Of a stretch of 64,000 bases of DNA, positions 48,728 through 59,054 are shown in pieces. Under the pieces are notes generated by a model that ran no database searches, was not told the origin of the DNA, and saw only the letters and a program-made list of their open reading frames with translations. A program made the position numbers and the translations under genes. Within the stretch, counting starts at the first letter, position 1. The number at the start of each line of letters is the position of its first letter. Origin of the DNA: Bhargavaea massiliensis (GTDB taxonomy: Bacteria > Bacillota > Bacilli > Bacillales_A > Planococcaceae); assembly GCF_018390575.1 (NCBI RefSeq), contig NZ_JAHBCJ010000001.1, positions 62,001 through 126,000 of the forward strand, written 5' to 3'.

Positions 48728-51700
48728 ATATTCTTTCAGATAACGGTGCGATATCGACAATAATTGGGACAGATTCCGAAAGATCTCCGTTGTCCTTTAA
48801 AATTGGACTATGGACTACACATTGTCCCTTTTTGAGATTCGAAAGCCGATATTCCCAATCCTTCTTTTCACTCGCATCCTTTGACAAAGCGGATGCAATA
48901 TTCGAAAGCTCCTGTTCTGGCGGCTTGAAGTAGATCTTCTGAGCTGCATTCTGAAGCCTGGAGAGCTCGTCTGCGTCAAGCTGGGATTTAAGAAATTGTG
49001 TGGCATACCAAGCAGACCATCCGAATTTCCGGCCCTCTGTTAGGATTCTACCTGATGGTGAATTACGGCCAAAATCTAAGTTTTGAGCTTCATCCATCAA
49101 CACAGGCATTGGTCTATCTTTGCTTCCCTTTTGAACAGAGTAATTCCAAAGATCCCACAGGATGAACTCTGTAATAATCAATTGAACATCTCTATTAAAT
49201 GATGTTAACTGTATTACATATATCTCGCCTTGCTTACTAAGTATTTCATCCCATTCCATTTTAGAATCAAAGTCAAATACATTTCGATCAATCAACGGTC
49301 TAATAGTCGAAAGTGCAGTTCTCGCAGGACCTGAACCAGCACTGTCCAGCAGTGACTTTAATTTTTCAAAACTCATGCCATCGCCATATGTTTCTAACCC
49401 TTCCAGCACTGCTTCATATATTGCATTTTGCTGTTGAATCCCTAGGTTTTTATAGACGGCAGAGAATACACTTTTCACTCGTTCTGCTACATCGGTATTG
49501 CTTTCAGGTATTTCAAATCCTCCAACATCTCTAACGCTCTTTCTAAAAGGATTAAGGGGTAGCTTTTCTGTAACTACTAGTCTGTGTTTAAGCTTATCGC
49601 CGAGAAACTCTTGGAATTCAGATTCTAATTGATTTGGCAAGAAGCCCTCCGTGTAGTCAATCACAATGTTAGACAACCCAAGCTTTGATTGTTCCAGCAA
49701 TAGACATTGCATAAAGTAAGTCTTACCTTGGCCAGACCCACCAGAAATCAAAAGATGACGGTTGGCTAACTGCGGATGACCAAACTCCCAATATATCTCT
49801 CGATTTGAATGATTAGCTTTACCTATTTTTACTCGCTTCTGGGCCAAGTCTGCAATTGCATTGAGAGGGATCTGCTCCTCTTTAGCTGAATCTTGTTTCT
49901 CCACATTCCCATGTATCTCAGGCATCTCATTATTTACTGGTAAAGTCCAATTAGCTTCTGAACCAGGATCATCCTCATTTTGTTTTGTTTCTTTATCATT
50001 CGGTAGTTTTGAATCTAACGGGACATTTTTCATAGCTTCTGGAGTGCTTGTCTGAGATTGAGTCTCGTGGTAGCGCCCTTCGTGTTGCTGAGTTTTCTGT
50101 TTATTATTTTCTTCGCACTTCTCAGCAAGTCCGTGGTATTTCTCACTTACAAGGTATTGCTGAGATAAAAGCGATTCTCTTCTGAAATCGCCAGTCCCAC
50201 TGTTAATCCAAGTGATTAATTCATCTATTGTTCGAACAACACCATAATAACCGTCCTCTTCAGTTAGAGTAATTTGCATTACTTCTCCTGAGAATTCTAC
50301 GCTACGGTAAGCTTGCTCCTTTTTAAAAGACAAAACAGCGCCCTTGCCAATATAACGAAGTAGATGTTTCCCTATTGTAATTTCATTTCTTAGTAAATGT
50401 TTTTTAATCTCATCTGTTATACTGTAATCTTTTTCCGGCCATAATTGACTATTTTCTATTCTTCGGGCACCAGACATCAGTAATTCTATAAAGAAGTTCT
50501 TATAAAATTTATCCTTGAATGCATCACCTTCAAAAGCTTCCATAATCCCTTTATAGGTGCTCAGTACTTGCGTAGTCGCCTTGTCAATGACAGTCGAAGA
50601 ATTAATGCCGATCTTGACCTCCACTGGATAGAAGTGCAAGTAGTACTCTTCATCTTTAACCTCCAAGCCAAGCAGTAACAAGTCGTCACTGTGTGCACCG
50701 CTAAGCCCCAGATTCCTTGCACTAAATACACCATCTGTCTGGCTCAGTCCCACAGCCCCTGCTATCCTCAAGATCTCCTCTAAGGATATAGGGACCCATA
50801 AAATATTTTCATGGTTATAGTATGCTAAAGTGTATTTGATTCCTGATATGATGCTAAGCTTTTCTCGATCATAATGCCCCTTGCTTCCTATAATACGAAG
50901 CAACCACTCACCATTAAATGTATTAAAAGCTTTTACCGCATCTCTTACCTTTTGCTCAGTACCCTTAATATTCTTTTCTTTCAAGAAATCATTGATTACT
51001 TTGTAATATTGATTAGATCTACTGGTTAAAGTAATCGCATCAAAACGGCTAGAGGATGAGTATTGATCACTGTAATGAATAACGACTGCTTCATTGATTA
51101 AATCAAAAAAGTCCAGGTCCACTATTGGATCAACTAGGGTTACCCAATGTGCAGTTTTCAGTACATCAGATAGTTGTTCTTTATCTATTGTATTTGAAGT
51201 AGAAAGAATGACTTCATTACCTCTATATGTGTCATTTCCACCATTTCTTAAATTTGCTGCCAACTCATTAAATCTGACAGTTAAATTTAGCAGCAAATTC
51301 AGCTGATTACTATCATAGCCCTTTAATCCAAATCCACTCTTATAAACTCCACTATCATGGTCATACATAGACGGAACAGCTGCTGACAGGCCTTCCAATG
51401 CAATTCCAGTATTCATTGCTTGGCTAGACTGTATTGCGAAATGGCTTGATGGGTCCATTTTATAGAATGCAACGTGTGCGTATTTGTAGGGCTCACTCTT
51501 ATCTTTTTTAAAGTAACTAATTCTCTCTTGAATCAGCCTTGCTATATCATCTTCGTCGTATTGGTCCACCTTTATAAACTTAACATCTAGATAGTCCCCG
51601 ATCTCTTTTGCTCCAGACATCCTTGAGAACAAGTCAAAAGCTGATTCTAATCTAACACTTCGATAGAGCGTTACTTCCATGTAAGGCAGCGATGCAAGCC

Positions 51701-54059
51701 CATTATCTCGCAGCTCTAACAGCATCCAATTAACTAGGCCCTTAAGAACTTCCTCGTCATTTTCAATTTCAATAACGTTTATTCTGTAAGGCGCTTTTGA
51801 ATGATCCATGAATAGCGATGCAAAATGTTTTTTAAACTGTGTCAACTTATCAGAAACTACTTTAGCCAAATAAAGACCTGCATCTGACACACTAATGTGT
51901 TCTGTAGGTTCAAAGAATAACCATTCCATAACCGAATGTGTATAGCTAGATTTAAGCAGCTGATTTTCTCCCTCATTAGGAAAATACACAAAAGGAATTA
52001 GTGACTCTGGAGTTAGTCTTTTAAGAATTGGCCGATCGACTTGGTCTTGTTTGAGTTGATCATATAACTCTAACTTAAACGCCACCATAAGCGGATGGAA
52101 GGGGGTGAAAATCAATCCATCATTCGAAATGATCGTTCCAAGTTTAAAGAGGTCACTTCTTTTCTTTCCGGAAATATTATTATTATCGACAGCGGAGATC
52201 TCGCCAATGTAAGCTTGAATGTATTCCTCTCCCCGCTTGCGATATTCATCATCTACAGCAGTTAAACTAGGGATAACAACCACGTTATTCTGATTATTTT
52301 TTTTAGCAAAAATAGTCGTAAACCTGCTATATGCCTCTCTTAAATCTTCTCCAATTTCCAGATCTATTCTAAGTAGATCTTCGCCCTCTCTCTTGGCATG
52401 CATGATCGGCAATTGATCTAACCAATGCTTCTCCCATAACCAGTATGTTTTATATTCAGGGTCAAGGTAATATTCCTGATGGCCGAATATAATTCGATCG
52501 TTGCCCGTATCCCACTTAGCATCAGTTTGGCTCTCCCTAATGTCATGCCATAATTTAAACCCTTTAACAGGTACAGATCTATCGTTTGCGTTCTCAAATA
52601 TCAGTGGGATTTTAACGGATTCACAATCAATGTAGGTAACTAATCTCCCATCATCCGGTAGTTCGTCGACTGTAGGTACTAACTCAATTAAATCACTCTC
52701 TGTAACAGAGATATTCTGCTCATTTTCCTTTATCGCGCATTCCCTGGAGCTATAGGAATCTCCAGCGCCAACTAATACTTTCTCATCATAGTCGAATACT
52801 AAAGCGCCTTGATTTGGGGTTTTAGAGTTAATTAAGAATTTAGATTTGACATGTTCTAAGATAGCAGGCTGGATTGGCAATACTAAAATAAATAATGTAG
52901 CCCCTAATGCCGCCATATCATCGTGTTTATAACGAATTCTTAAGTATTGGAACTGATCAGCTTTAGAGATGCTTCCCTTTAGCTTATTAGAAGAAGCATT
53001 AACAACGCCTTTGGACTTTCTGTCTAAAAATTGGTTCCGGAATTTTATATCTCCTTGAAGATCAAAAGAAGCTTCGAAGTTTATCTCTTCCAGCTTCTCA
53101 GGATTAAAAATAAGAATATGTCTAGTCCTTTTTCCTGCTGCTGTTTCCGTTTGAGGCCGATCCCAGACTGTCAGCTGTTCCTTTGTACTAAAAGATTGGT
53201 AAAGGGCTCGTTTATTTTTTGTTGTTTTTAAGAAATCCTCTCGATATTTTGCAACATCAGAGAACGGTATTGCAGACCAATCGTCCTTTAGAAGCTCTGA
53301 GGATCCTTTGGATGAGAAAAAGTTTTGCAGTGCCTCTTCGTTCTGACCATATTCATGCGCCTCTTTAACTCTATTAAAAAAATTCCGATTTTCATCTAAC
53401 CTGGTACTTTGACTTTTACCGGTATACGTATCTAATTCACTATCCTTAAACAGGCCGAACTTTTTATAATCTTGATCGTCAATAGATTCTTTTTTCAACA
53501 CATCAAACAGGGGTAAAAAGTCTAGAAATGTGACTCTTTGAATTTCGTTTTCTTTCACCAGTACTTCTAAACTGTTGTTTAGAATGATTTTCTCGAAAGC
53601 CTGAAGTGATGAGTTCTTAATTTCGACTTCAAGAGAAGCGAAGATCGATCTGGGATGAAGCGGCAACCCTTCTAACTCTAGGTTCCGGCTGCCCCCCTCT
53701 ATAGAATCTAACTGACCAACCAAAAAGCTTAATAGGGCTGTATTCTCCCACAACTCACCTGTTTGTTCGCCTACCAGGTTCCTTAACGTTACCAAGAAAT
53801 CTGGTGTCACGCCCCCAATTGTACTTGCAATTATTAACTTAATTCCATTGACATCTATACAGGTGGTTTCATAGACTGAACCATCTTTTAGTGGAAAAGT
53901 AAAGACTCTAGATTGTTCCATGGAAGAGATAGCTTCAATCATATCCTTAATCTCGGCCTCCCGTTCAAACCTTAGGAAATAACGGTCTCCGGGTATTAGT
54001 TCCTCTTCCATATATCCATATATTAAATCAGCCAAATAGTTATAGTATTGGTTTGACAT
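48726..54059 (-). CDS. dptH: DptH: FtsK/HerA-like ATPase of phosphorothioate-dependent restriction
   Basis: A very large protein (about 1,777 aa). The C-terminal third is a HerA/FtsK-type ATPase with Walker A ISGGSGQGKTYF (about residue 1438) and Walker B PVLMDEAQNLDFG (about 1653). A glutamine/glutamate-rich linker precedes it (about residues 1330-1410). The N-terminal 1,300 residues have no motif I can name. DptH with DptF and DptG cuts DNA lacking phosphorothioate marks. ATG 54059 has GGGGAT upstream and lies inside the end of dptG, giving a 20-nt overlap. Last gene of the dptFGH operon. Confidence 0.92.
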   Translation of the reverse strand: MSNQYYNYLADLIYGYMEEELIPGDRYFLRFEREAEIKDMIEAISSMEQSRVFTFPLKDGSVYETTCIDVNGIKLIIASTIGGVTPDFLVTLRNLVGEQTGELWENTALLSFLVGQLDSIEGGSRNLELEGLPLHPRSIFASLEVEIKNSSLQAFEKIILNNSLEVLVKENEIQRVTFLDFLPLFDVLKKESIDDQDYKKFGLFKDSELDTYTGKSQSTRLDENRNFFNRVKEAHEYGQNEEALQNFFSSKGSSELLKDDWSAIPFSDVAKYREDFLKTTKNKRALYQSFSTKEQLTVWDRPQTETAAGKRTRHILIFNPEKLEEINFEASFDLQGDIKFRNQFLDRKSKGVVNASSNKLKGSISKADQFQYLRIRYKHDDMAALGATLFILVLPIQPAILEHVKSKFLINSKTPNQGALVFDYDEKVLVGAGDSYSSRECAIKENEQNISVTESDLIELVPTVDELPDDGRLVTYIDCESVKIPLIFENANDRSVPVKGFKLWHDIRESQTDAKWDTGNDRIIFGHQEYYLDPEYKTYWLWEKHWLDQLPIMHAKREGEDLLRIDLEIGEDLREAYSRFTTIFAKKNNQNNVVVIPSLTAVDDEYRKRGEEYIQAYIGEISAVDNNNISGKKRSDLFKLGTIISNDGLIFTPFHPLMVAFKLELYDQLKQDQVDRPILKRLTPESLIPFVYFPNEGENQLLKSSYTHSVMEWLFFEPTEHISVSDAGLYLAKVVSDKLTQFKKHFASLFMDHSKAPYRINVIEIENDEEVLKGLVNWMLLELRDNGLASLPYMEVTLYRSVRLESAFDLFSRMSGAKEIGDYLDVKFIKVDQYDEDDIARLIQERISYFKKDKSEPYKYAHVAFYKMDPSSHFAIQSSQAMNTGIALEGLSAAVPSMYDHDSGVYKSGFGLKGYDSNQLNLLLNLTVRFNELAANLRNGGNDTYRGNEVILSTSNTIDKEQLSDVLKTAHWVTLVDPIVDLDFFDLINEAVVIHYSDQYSSSSRFDAITLTSRSNQYYKVINDFLKEKNIKGTEQKVRDAVKAFNTFNGEWLLRIIGSKGHYDREKLSIISGIKYTLAYYNHENILWVPISLEEILRIAGAVGLSQTDGVFSARNLGLSGAHSDDLLLLGLEVKDEEYYLHFYPVEVKIGINSSTVIDKATTQVLSTYKGIMEAFEGDAFKDKFYKNFFIELLMSGARRIENSQLWPEKDYSITDEIKKHLLRNEITIGKHLLRYIGKGAVLSFKKEQAYRSVEFSGEVMQITLTEEDGYYGVVRTIDELITWINSGTGDFRRESLLSQQYLVSEKYHGLAEKCEENNKQKTQQHEGRYHETQSQTSTPEAMKNVPLDSKLPNDKETKQNEDDPGSEANWTLPVNNEMPEIHGNVEKQDSAKEEQIPLNAIADLAQKRVKIGKANHSNREIYWEFGHPQLANRHLLISGGSGQGKTYFMQCLLLEQSKLGLSNIVIDYTEGFLPNQLESEFQEFLGDKLKHRLVVTEKLPLNPFRKSVRDVGGFEIPESNTDVAERVKSVFSAVYKNLGIQQQNAIYEAVLEGLETYGDGMSFEKLKSLLDSAGSGPARTALSTIRPLIDRNVFDFDSKMEWDEILSKQGEIYVIQLTSFNRDVQLIITEFILWDLWNYSVQKGSKDRPMPVLMDEAQNLDFGRNSPSGRILTEGRKFGWSAWYATQFLKSQLDADELSRLQNAAQKIYFKPPEQELSNIASALSKDASEKKDWEYRLSNLKKGQCVVHSPILKDNGDLSESVPIIVDIAPLSERI

Positions 54060-55434
54060 ATTGAGCATCCCCACTATCACTTTTTTTGTCTAAAAGGTTA
54101 TGAGATTCTAGCATTTTCACAAGTTCCCTTTTAGAGCTATAATCCAAAGCAATTCCTCTCGCCTCAAGCTTTTCATAAAGACTTTTTAATGGGATTCGTT
54201 CGTCTTTCACACATACCGTAATTAAAAGCATGACCATTTCATGCGACAAATTGAAAACATACCCTAAACTACCCCTGGATTTTAAAAATGTTCCTTTCCC
54301 AAGACTTTCAATGTTTTTCGAATATTTTTGAATGGCAGTCTGGTTCATTCCTTGACTAATACAAGAAGCTAATACTCTATAAACTCCATGATTCCCTTCA
54401 AGACTTTGAGGTGTTTGAGGAACTTCTAATCCCCAAATTTCGCAGTATCTCTCTATCCAAGTATTTGCTTCTAACAGGAATTGATCTTTTAGACCCTTCT
54501 CTTCCAATACCTTATGCAGTTCAGGGAAAGCGACAAAATAGCGGAGATCTTCAGTTAACTGCTCATTAAGAGCTATATGGCTTAATTGGAATTGAGCGTG
54601 CATATTAGGAAAAAGTGACTTTGCTCTATCTTGTATAATTTTATAGCTGTTAGCTCCGGTTGCTGCCTGCCTGCTTCCACGAAGTGATTCCCATTCTAAG
54701 GAATAGTAAAAGGGTATAATTTCTTTGTATTTAGCGTTTTCATACTCGCCGAATCTATATATCACCTGACAACAGTAGGAAAATAGATAGTAATGAGTAA
54801 ATAGAGGAAATACTTCATTAAAATACTTTGTTTTTTTCATTAGATATTTTAAATCTTCATTATACAAATCTGCCATGTTCCCAAGTAGTCGATCAAACTC
54901 ACGATTCTTCTTTTTTCTATTACCTACGATTTGGTCATCAAGTGCCTTTAGAATTGTCTCATTTAGAACGTCAGTTGTTTTTTTATTTGTAAAGAAATCC
55001 TTAAGCCCACTATTTTCATCATAAAATACATCTAAAACAAAGCTAGCGTATTTCGCTTCCTCGTTTTTACTTTTTTGACTGGCAATAAAATTGAACAAAA
55101 ACGGATGAACCGTTTTTATTTCCGTTCCATTAAACAAATATCGATCAATGAAGGTTGCTAAATCCTCCAAAGCATCTTCGTCTTCATAGTCAATTTGTTG
55201 TGCAATGAATAAGCTTAAGTCATTATAGTTAGTCTCAAATTCAGCTGCAGGAATTTTGTCGTAGTTGATTTTAATATCTGTTATTAACTGAACGAGTTCA
55301 CCAATCATTTGTGTCCAGTGTGCATTTGAATATTTGTTATGAGTTGTAAACGGCAGTACCTCAGCAATCTTGCCCCGCGAATGATTCTTTTGGTAAAGCC
55401 TTTCCAAAGTTGATATATCTAATATTTGACTCAT
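54040..55434 (-). CDS. dptG: DptG: restriction component of the phosphorothioation system
   Basis: A 464-aa protein matching DptG/DndG by position, size and general helical character (start MSQILDISTLERLYQKNHSR, later LRYFVAFPELHKVLEEKGL and HEMVMLLITVCVKDERIPLK). No catalytic motif is visible, as expected for this family. The second ATG (55434) fits GAGAGGG with 8 nt spacing; ATG 55440 would overlap dptF by 4 nt. It works with DptF and DptH in recognising or cutting unmodified DNA. Confidence 0.88.
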   Translation of the reverse strand: MSQILDISTLERLYQKNHSRGKIAEVLPFTTHNKYSNAHWTQMIGELVQLITDIKINYDKIPAAEFETNYNDLSLFIAQQIDYEDEDALEDLATFIDRYLFNGTEIKTVHPFLFNFIASQKSKNEEAKYASFVLDVFYDENSGLKDFFTNKKTTDVLNETILKALDDQIVGNRKKKNREFDRLLGNMADLYNEDLKYLMKKTKYFNEVFPLFTHYYLFSYCCQVIYRFGEYENAKYKEIIPFYYSLEWESLRGSRQAATGANSYKIIQDRAKSLFPNMHAQFQLSHIALNEQLTEDLRYFVAFPELHKVLEEKGLKDQFLLEANTWIERYCEIWGLEVPQTPQSLEGNHGVYRVLASCISQGMNQTAIQKYSKNIESLGKGTFLKSRGSLGYVFNLSHEMVMLLITVCVKDERIPLKSLYEKLEARGIALDYSSKRELVKMLESHNLLDKKSDSGDAQYVKPIL

Positions 55435-55436
55435 CT

Positions 55437-57776
55437 TCATTCCCTCTCAAAAATAAAGTCTCCAAAACTATCATGTCGTAATTTATACATTTTACTTTTC
55501 TCTGTAAAATCAATTAATATTTCATTTTCTCTATTCCCGTAATTCATCATACGGTCCATGAATTCCATAAAGTTTACTGCAATCTCTTCGTCTGCTACAG
55601 TTGGTCGATAACCTCTTGAAACTTTATAAAGCAATTCATAAAGAGTGTAGTCTATTTCTAATCTAGTGATTGTTGAGTAAGAATTCTGTTCTTGAGAGTA
55701 GACCACTATAATATTGTCTTTGAAATAAGTTAATCGGTCTCGAGTCTGCTGAGGAATTTTATATGGCTCAATAATTGGATTAGGAGTGAATTGTTGTGCA
55801 AGCTTAAAAGGATCATCAGGTTCGTTAATTAGGATAAATCCTTTTTTAGGCTGCCCTTTCCATTTAAACATCAAGTTTTTAAATTCATTATAAAACTCTT
55901 TAACTCTCTTCCTATCCCCTATATTAAAATGGTACAGCGTTACCATAAACCTATTAAAAATCGGATCTGCCAGTGAGTCTTCTGTGTCTAATTTAGAGAA
56001 ATCTTTATTCATTAAAAAAGCAGTACGAATTAATGTAGTGAAATACTTATTAAAAGTAACCTCAAGCATATCCCCTTCATGGTAACTTAAATCTAACCAT
56101 TGACTCCCCACATTTTTCCCTATAACTTTTTCTATTACATGTTCCCACTCGTTACTAACTTTTAGATCTAAATGCAGCTGGTCGACCAGTTCGGTACGTC
56201 TGTTTAAAGGATCGAATTTTCCTATTGAATTTAACAAGTCGGAGCGTTCCTCACTATTGAAGAGAAGGTTCGGTGTGATATTATCCATTTCCTCATCTTC
56301 ACTGCCAATAATGATATCTGCAATGAAATTTAAAAAAGTACGAGTTGAGACAACAAGTTTATCCTTTACAATTGCTTGTATGACCAAATTAATAATTCGG
56401 TCTTGAACTAGTCCATTTTGCAGAAACTCAAAGTTCTGATGAATTATAGTCCTCTTATTCTGAGTGAGATCATCTTGGTATGCTGCAAAGAATGGGTTTG
56501 TAGTCTCGGGATTAAAAATCTTTTTAAATATTGCTTTGTAGAAACTTGATGAGGGACCCTCAGGGGTTAGTTCGTATGGACGAGTATCTGAAAGATTAAA
56601 TAAAACTAGTCTGCCGTCTTCACTCTCATATTTAGGTACTACATGATCTTCAAATACTTTACTCTCCAAAACGAATTGGTTTAAGGCATCAAATTCTTTG
56701 CTGTTAGCGCTGTCGATGAAGTTATGCAAAACACCGAGATTGATTGCAACAATGGTATGTTCGGAAGTATTTATAGCCCGGCCCTTATATGATTGAAGTA
56801 CATTTTCTAATGTTTGAAGGGCATTCATTTCAGGCAAAAAACTTTCTGTTGCATCATTGTGAATATAGTACTTATCCATATATTCAGGATATGTACTTTT
56901 TAAGTATGCGAGTAAATGCGATTTCCCGTCTCCTACCCCACCACTCAATAGAATTAGTTTGGGTGGAATTTCAGACTTTATATAATGTATTAGTTCTTTT
57001 TGAATATCCCGATCAACATGGAGATACTTCTTAAATTCACTTAAACCATTTGCATTTTCTATAGCCTCTTTTGAAGAATCCTTTAGCCTAGAGATGAGCT
57101 CACGCAAAGTATAGTTGTTTTGGCCCGAGCTTTGATCTGACTGCTCCTCTTCATAGTTTGTTTCAGTATTAGCTTCTGCCTCTACCGCCATTAATGGTGG
57201 AGTCTCTTCAATATCTGTTCTGCCATGAGTCAAAGTATCGGCAGTGTCGGCTATGATATCTTTCTTTCTAGGTTCACCCATATCTTTTTGTTTCTGTCTC
57301 TCTTCTAATGCACTTAAAATCTCTTCTAAATCAATTCTAATTGGATCTTCTTTGACAGGCATTGGCTCCCTATATTCGGGCACAGGATTGGCATGAGTAA
57401 CATATGTCTCATAGAACCATTTCGCAACTTTATAAAGGTCTCTATGAAGATGTAATCCCTCAAGAATTAGCCCCCTATTGTCATGAATTGCTTTATTCCC
57501 CATCCTACGGATATGGTCCAATGCCATTTGAATGTCTCTTTTAATGTATTCATGTCGAGTAAGATAATAGATCATTTCACTAAGTGTTGGTTTAACGGCA
57601 TCTTCGATCTTCTCTATCTCAAAAACACGCTTCAGAATGAATTCTGCTGCTGTTCTAGCCTTTCCTCCGGCCGCTGCTGGATCTGAATAAATGTAGTTCT
57701 CCATTTGTGTAGCAGCAACAGCCGCTTCTGGAGCTTCCCCTTGGAGAAAAGAGAAAAGTTTATTACTATTAACCAT
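55437..57776 (-). CDS. dptF: DptF: P-loop ATPase of phosphorothioate-dependent restriction
   Basis: A 779-aa protein. Residues 10-135 form a helical domain resembling DUF4145/HEPN-like modules (AARTAAEFILKRVFEIEKIE-type pattern; MGNKAIHDN). An acidic low-complexity linker (about 140-235) precedes an AAA-type ATPase with Walker A LSGGVGDGKSHLLAYL (about residue 275). DptF is the first restriction subunit and is transcribed divergently from dndB. ATG 57776 has GGAGTGAGG upstream; GTG 57791 is a less likely start. Confidence 0.92.
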   Translation of the reverse strand: MVNSNKLFSFLQGEAPEAAVAATQMENYIYSDPAAAGGKARTAAEFILKRVFEIEKIEDAVKPTLSEMIYYLTRHEYIKRDIQMALDHIRRMGNKAIHDNRGLILEGLHLHRDLYKVAKWFYETYVTHANPVPEYREPMPVKEDPIRIDLEEILSALEERQKQKDMGEPRKKDIIADTADTLTHGRTDIEETPPLMAVEAEANTETNYEEEQSDQSSGQNNYTLRELISRLKDSSKEAIENANGLSEFKKYLHVDRDIQKELIHYIKSEIPPKLILLSGGVGDGKSHLLAYLKSTYPEYMDKYYIHNDATESFLPEMNALQTLENVLQSYKGRAINTSEHTIVAINLGVLHNFIDSANSKEFDALNQFVLESKVFEDHVVPKYESEDGRLVLFNLSDTRPYELTPEGPSSSFYKAIFKKIFNPETTNPFFAAYQDDLTQNKRTIIHQNFEFLQNGLVQDRIINLVIQAIVKDKLVVSTRTFLNFIADIIIGSEDEEMDNITPNLLFNSEERSDLLNSIGKFDPLNRRTELVDQLHLDLKVSNEWEHVIEKVIGKNVGSQWLDLSYHEGDMLEVTFNKYFTTLIRTAFLMNKDFSKLDTEDSLADPIFNRFMVTLYHFNIGDRKRVKEFYNEFKNLMFKWKGQPKKGFILINEPDDPFKLAQQFTPNPIIEPYKIPQQTRDRLTYFKDNIIVVYSQEQNSYSTITRLEIDYTLYELLYKVSRGYRPTVADEEIAVNFMEFMDRMMNYGNRENEILIDFTEKSKMYKLRHDSFGDFIFERE

Positions 57777-57950
57777 TTTATTAAGCCTCACTCCATCATT
57801 AGATTTATCTGTAAACTCACTTATTAGTATCCTAACATAGGCTATTAATTTCTTTTACATTTAATAAACGTTTATGCTTTTTTACCGTAAATCAGCATGA
57901 TATAATCAACACAAACCACATATTACGTACGTATTAAGAGGTGTTTACAT
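57777..57950. promoter_or_regulatory. Divergent control region between dptF and dndB
   Basis: This 174-nt AT-rich spacer contains the palindrome ATAAACGTTTAT (57864-57875) and TACGTACGTA (57924-57933). A TATAAT (57901-57906) is likely to be the -10 for dndB, preceded at 17 bp only by a T-rich -35. DndB homologues repress dnd transcription in other bacteria, so the palindromes are candidate DndB sites. Confidence 0.65.
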
Positions 57951-59054
57951 ATGGATACAAGCTTTTGTTATAGCTTTCCAGCTCTTAGAGGTAAGCAAGC
58001 CGGCAAGGAATATTATGTTGTAATGTGCCCGCTTCGTTTAATTCCAAGGTTATTTTTGTTTAACGAAGAGGAAATACCTGCCCAGTTTCGTGCACAACGG
58101 ATTTTGAACAAAGCTAGAATACCTGAACTTACTAACTATATTGTAGAAAACAAAGAGGATTATGTATTCTCATCTATAACTGCATCAATTGATGGGGAAG
58201 CAATTTTCGAGCCCTATCAAAGTAGCCCTTCTCATGACATTGGTCAGCTGAAAATATCTATGGATGCTCGCTTCCTTATTAATGATGGGCAACACCGTAG
58301 AGCTGCGATTGAAGAGGCACTAAAGATTGCACCAGAATTATCTGATGAATCTATATCAGTCGTCTTTTATAAGGACGTTGACCTTAAGCATGCACAGCAA
58401 ATGTTTTCTGATTTAAATCGTCATGCTGTTAATACGACTTCATCTATAGGGATCTTATATGACCACCGCGATGAAATTGCTATGCTTACAAAAGACATTG
58501 TATCTTCCATACCACTTTTGCAGAGATACACCGACACAGAAAAGGTTTCTCTTTCCAAAAATTCTCCCAAAGTCTTTGCGCTCAATCATATTTTTAATGC
58601 CAATTTAAAATTACTAGGAAAGTCCAAAGGAGAATCTTTCCAACCGGAAGAGGAACAGTTTGCAAAGGATTTTTGGATCTCAGTATGCAAAGCCATCCCC
58701 GAATGGAAAATGGTTTTAGCAAAAGAGTTGTCTCCTCGGGATTTAAGGACCCACTATATTAACGGGCACGGAGTATTTATCGAAGCTCTAGGTGTATTGG
58801 GAAATGATTTAAAACAAAGATACCCCAAAGATTGGAAGAAGTATGTTGAAAAGCTCGAGAAACTTGATTGGAGCAGAACAAATACCTCTGATTGGTTAGA
58901 TAGAGCATTTAATAATACAGGTCGAATTCAAAAGAACAATAATACTGTCCTACTTACAACAATCAGAATGAAACAATTATTAAACGTTCCACTGTCTAAT
59001 AATGAAATTGCTCTCGAAGAAAAGTTTTTCCCTGGAGGTGCCTCACGTGAGTAA
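57951..59054 (+). CDS. dndB: DndB: DGQHR-domain regulator of DNA phosphorothioation
   Basis: A 367-aa DGQHR-domain protein: INDGQHRRAAIEEAL places D112-R116, followed by VVFYKDVDLKHAQQMFSDLN and NRHAVNTTSS. In Salmonella and Streptomyces DndB (DptB) represses the dnd operon and affects how many sites are modified. AAGAGGTG precedes ATG 57951. Its end overlaps the GTG start of dndC by 8 nt. First gene of dndBCDEA. Confidence 0.95.
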   Translation: MDTSFCYSFPALRGKQAGKEYYVVMCPLRLIPRLFLFNEEEIPAQFRAQRILNKARIPELTNYIVENKEDYVFSSITASIDGEAIFEPYQSSPSHDIGQLKISMDARFLINDGQHRRAAIEEALKIAPELSDESISVVFYKDVDLKHAQQMFSDLNRHAVNTTSSIGILYDHRDEIAMLTKDIVSSIPLLQRYTDTEKVSLSKNSPKVFALNHIFNANLKLLGKSKGESFQPEEEQFAKDFWISVCKAIPEWKMVLAKELSPRDLRTHYINGHGVFIEALGVLGNDLKQRYPKDWKKYVEKLEKLDWSRTNTSDWLDRAFNNTGRIQKNNNTVLLTTIRMKQLLNVPLSNNEIALEEKFFPGGASRE

